The notes under the pieces were generated by a model. It did not search any database and had not been told where the DNA came from. It saw only the letters and a list, made by a program, of their open reading frames with translations. A stretch of 64,000 nucleotides of DNA from Tetranychus cinnabarinus (lineage: Eukaryota; Arthropoda; Arachnida; Trombidiformes; Tetranychidae), in NCBI GenBank assembly GCA_022266195.1, contig WHVY01000002.1, forward strand, positions 1,999,001-2,063,000, read 5' to 3'. Shown here in pieces: positions 62,198 through 64,000 of this stretch (its first letter is position 1; each line of letters starts with the position of its first letter). A program made the translations under genes and the position numbers.

Positions 62198-63423
62198 ATG
62201 GATGAATCTAAATCTAGTGTTAATCTCGTTAAAGAGGATTTAATTCATTATGGAGCTGTAAATCCAGTTTACGAAGGTGAAAATTCTTCAAAATTTAATG
62301 TAAAAAATAGGTCTGGACAAAATAATGGTGCAGATGAATTGGATCGAATTGACTCGTCCTATGAAAGGAGTGAAAAACAAAAATTAGAAACCTATTTCAA
62401 TGAGTGCATTGAAATACCTTCAGCTGAAAATGTAAGTTTACGTTCTTTAAACAATAAAATCACTCTAATACCTGTTTATATTCCTTTAATTACAGTACAA
62501 TTTTAGTTGGCGTCGATTATGGCAATTCACTGGTCCTGGTTTTTTAATGAGCATTGCTTACCTTGATCCTGGTAACATTGAATCAGATCTTCAAGCAGGA
62601 ACCATCGCTCAATACCATCTACTATGGGTTCTTATGTGGTCCACTTTTTTGGGACTCTTGATGCAGCGTCTGGCAGCTCGCCTTGGAACCGTTACAGGTT
62701 TACATCTTGCAGAACTGTGTTATCGCCGTTATCCAAAGCTACCTCGAATCTTACTCTGGATTATGGTTGAAATTGCTATAATTGGGTCAGATATGCAAGA
62801 AGTAATTGGAACCGCAATAGCAATCAATATTCTCACCCAAGGCCATGTAACAGTGTTCTATGGTGTACTTATAACAATTTGTGATACATTTACATTTCTG
62901 TTTCTTGATAAGTATGGTCTTAGAAAATTGGAAGCTTTCTTTGGCCTACTCATAACTGTAATGGCCACTACTTTTGGCTATGAATTTTTCCGTGTCAAAC
63001 CTTCTCCCATAAGTGTCGGCTCTGGACTTTTAATTCCTTGGTGCTCTCATTGTCAGTATGGAGCCTTAATGCAAGCCGTTGGAATAATCGGTGCAATTAT
63101 TATGCCTCACAATCTTTACCTTCATTCAGCTTTAGTCAAGGTAATAAGAATCAAATATTTCCTTTTCTTTTCTTTAACTAAACAATACTTTTTGTAAATT
63201 TTTTACTTCACTCGTGTGTTTAAATTATCCAAATTACTAATACTTTCATGTCTTCTGGTTCCAGTCTAGAAAAATTGATCGCTCCAATGCCGCTGAGGTC
63301 AAAGATGCCAATAGATATGTTTTCATTGAAGCTTTCATTGCTTTAGGAGTTTCTCTTCTAATCAACATTTCCGTGACTTCAGTATTCGCCCATGGATTGT
63401 ATGGAGTTACCAATGCTGAAGTG
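62198..63423 (+). CDS. NRAMP-family divalent metal transporter, 5' part
   Basis: Exons seen: 62198-62431, 62496-63140 and 63265-63423, all joined in phase 0 (donors GTAAGT, GTAATA, GTAAGC; acceptors TTACAG, TTCCAG), giving 346 codons before the next intron. The rest lies beyond the window or was not found before its end. After a hydrophilic N-terminus of about 80 residues comes WRRLWQFTGPGFLMSIAYLD with the DPGN metal-binding motif of TM1 (DPGNIESDLQAG), TM2-TM5 hydrophobic segments, and IMPHNLYLHSALV of TM6, the second metal-binding motif. These two motifs define SLC11/NRAMP proton-coupled Fe/Mn transporters (Malvolio in Drosophila) of plasma or endosomal membranes. The ATG at 62198 is chosen. 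An upstream extension would need a non-ATG start. The exon 1 acidic, Tyr-containing tail is cytosolic by family topology. Confidence 0.93.
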
Positions 63424-64000
63424 GTAAGCACTTTGAACTCTTTGAAACTTACTCTGGGTACATTTTGGTGGATTAATCTAATCAGTAGATTTTAATCATA
63501 GCTAATTTGATGTTTGTTTATCAATCAAATTGCCTTTATGAGGTTAATTTTATCAAATGTATGGACCTCTTCGGTGTCAAGTGATATCAGGATGAGAATA
63601 TTTCATTCTTCCTCATCTTTCTGTTCTTCCATTCTTTTTCACCTCATCAACCAGATCCAAGAACTGTTTTTATCTAACTTTAATTTTAATTCAACAATTG
63701 ATTCGTTTTTTCACTTTTCCACTTTCAAACAAAATCTTTTCATGATATGCTCCTTTTACTGATAATATAAAAACAATCGTCAGTCGACTTGAGTGAAAAT
63801 TGAATGAGCAAGATTCATACTTAAACAAATTAGTTGTCAATCATCGCAATTAGTCGGTTAATTTGATCACCTGTACTGATTAAATTGTCACTTTTTTGCA
63901 ATGAAATAATGCTTCCATTACATTAGCGATTATCCATTTTTTACTCATTTATCATCCTCGAATTATTGTATTGTAGTTTAATTGTTGAAGTGTTTCTGTG
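63424..64000 (+). other. Intron 3 of the NRAMP gene to the window edge
   Basis: No further NRAMP exon (TM8 onward) is recognised before position 64000, so this intron is longer than the two before it (64 and 124 bp) and the gene is cut by the window edge. Confidence 0.7.

Noticed and set aside
1..64000. CRISPR arrays, operons, phage or plasmid features, tRNA or rRNA genes
   Set aside because: The window is intron-bearing eukaryotic DNA. The repeats are segmental duplications and microsatellites, and no tRNA or rRNA structure was recognised by eye.

Overview
The window is eukaryotic nuclear DNA from an arthropod. It is AT-rich, its genes are cut by introns with GTAAGT-type donors and TTTCAG/TTACAG acceptors, and each spliced model below closes in frame. 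The gene set (a ZNF423/ZNF521 (Oaz) zinc-finger gene, an ankyrin-SOCS box gene, an NRAMP metal transporter and a decayed cathepsin L) fits a compact arthropod genome. A plant-feeding or other acariform mite is a plausible guess, but nothing here proves it.

Layout. 1-4.9 kb: intergenic, with a cathepsin L pseudogene (-) and several copies of a short dispersed repeat. 4.9-7.3 kb: intact three-exon ankyrin/SOCS-box gene (+). 8.4-9.1 kb: two-exon gene of an unrecognised family with a D-G-x-C motif (+). 11.9-22.5 kb: full-length ZNF423/521-type gene (copy A, +), six coding exons, 1226 codons, with an N-terminal RRKQAxPRS (NuRD-recruitment type) motif and about 18 zinc fingers. 23-59 kb: a complex segmental duplication. 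62.2 kb to beyond the edge: 5' half of an NRAMP transporter (+).

The duplication is the main point of interest. The duplicated unit runs from the middle of intron 3 of gene A through exons 4-5 and about 7 kb of 3' flank. I label its pieces, from upstream to downstream of the zinc-finger gene: V, U, T, ZNF, S, R, Q, D-G-x-C gene, P. Copy A reads on + (V and T cores inside intron 3, then ZNF A, S, R, Q, pseudogene, P to about 29.5 kb). Copy B (35.1-50.7 kb) and copy C (51.4-58.9 kb) read on -, in tandem with each other and inverted relative to A. Between A and B lies an orphan T-U-V block (29.65-33.4 kb) with no zinc-finger gene, which marks the inversion/deletion junction.

ZNF B (583 codons) and ZNF C (739 codons) lack the NuRD motif, the first zinc finger and the entire C-terminal exon 6. 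They start at a new ATG in exon 4 and end with a tail that in gene A arises only if the exon 5 donor is not used. They look like truncated short-isoform genes that have become separate loci. Their sequences are a mosaic consistent with gene conversion: a core of about 1.2 kb is almost identical in A and C, while flanking exon 5 segments are shared by A and B instead. This is consistent with paralogs that compete with or modulate the full-length factor, but that is inference.
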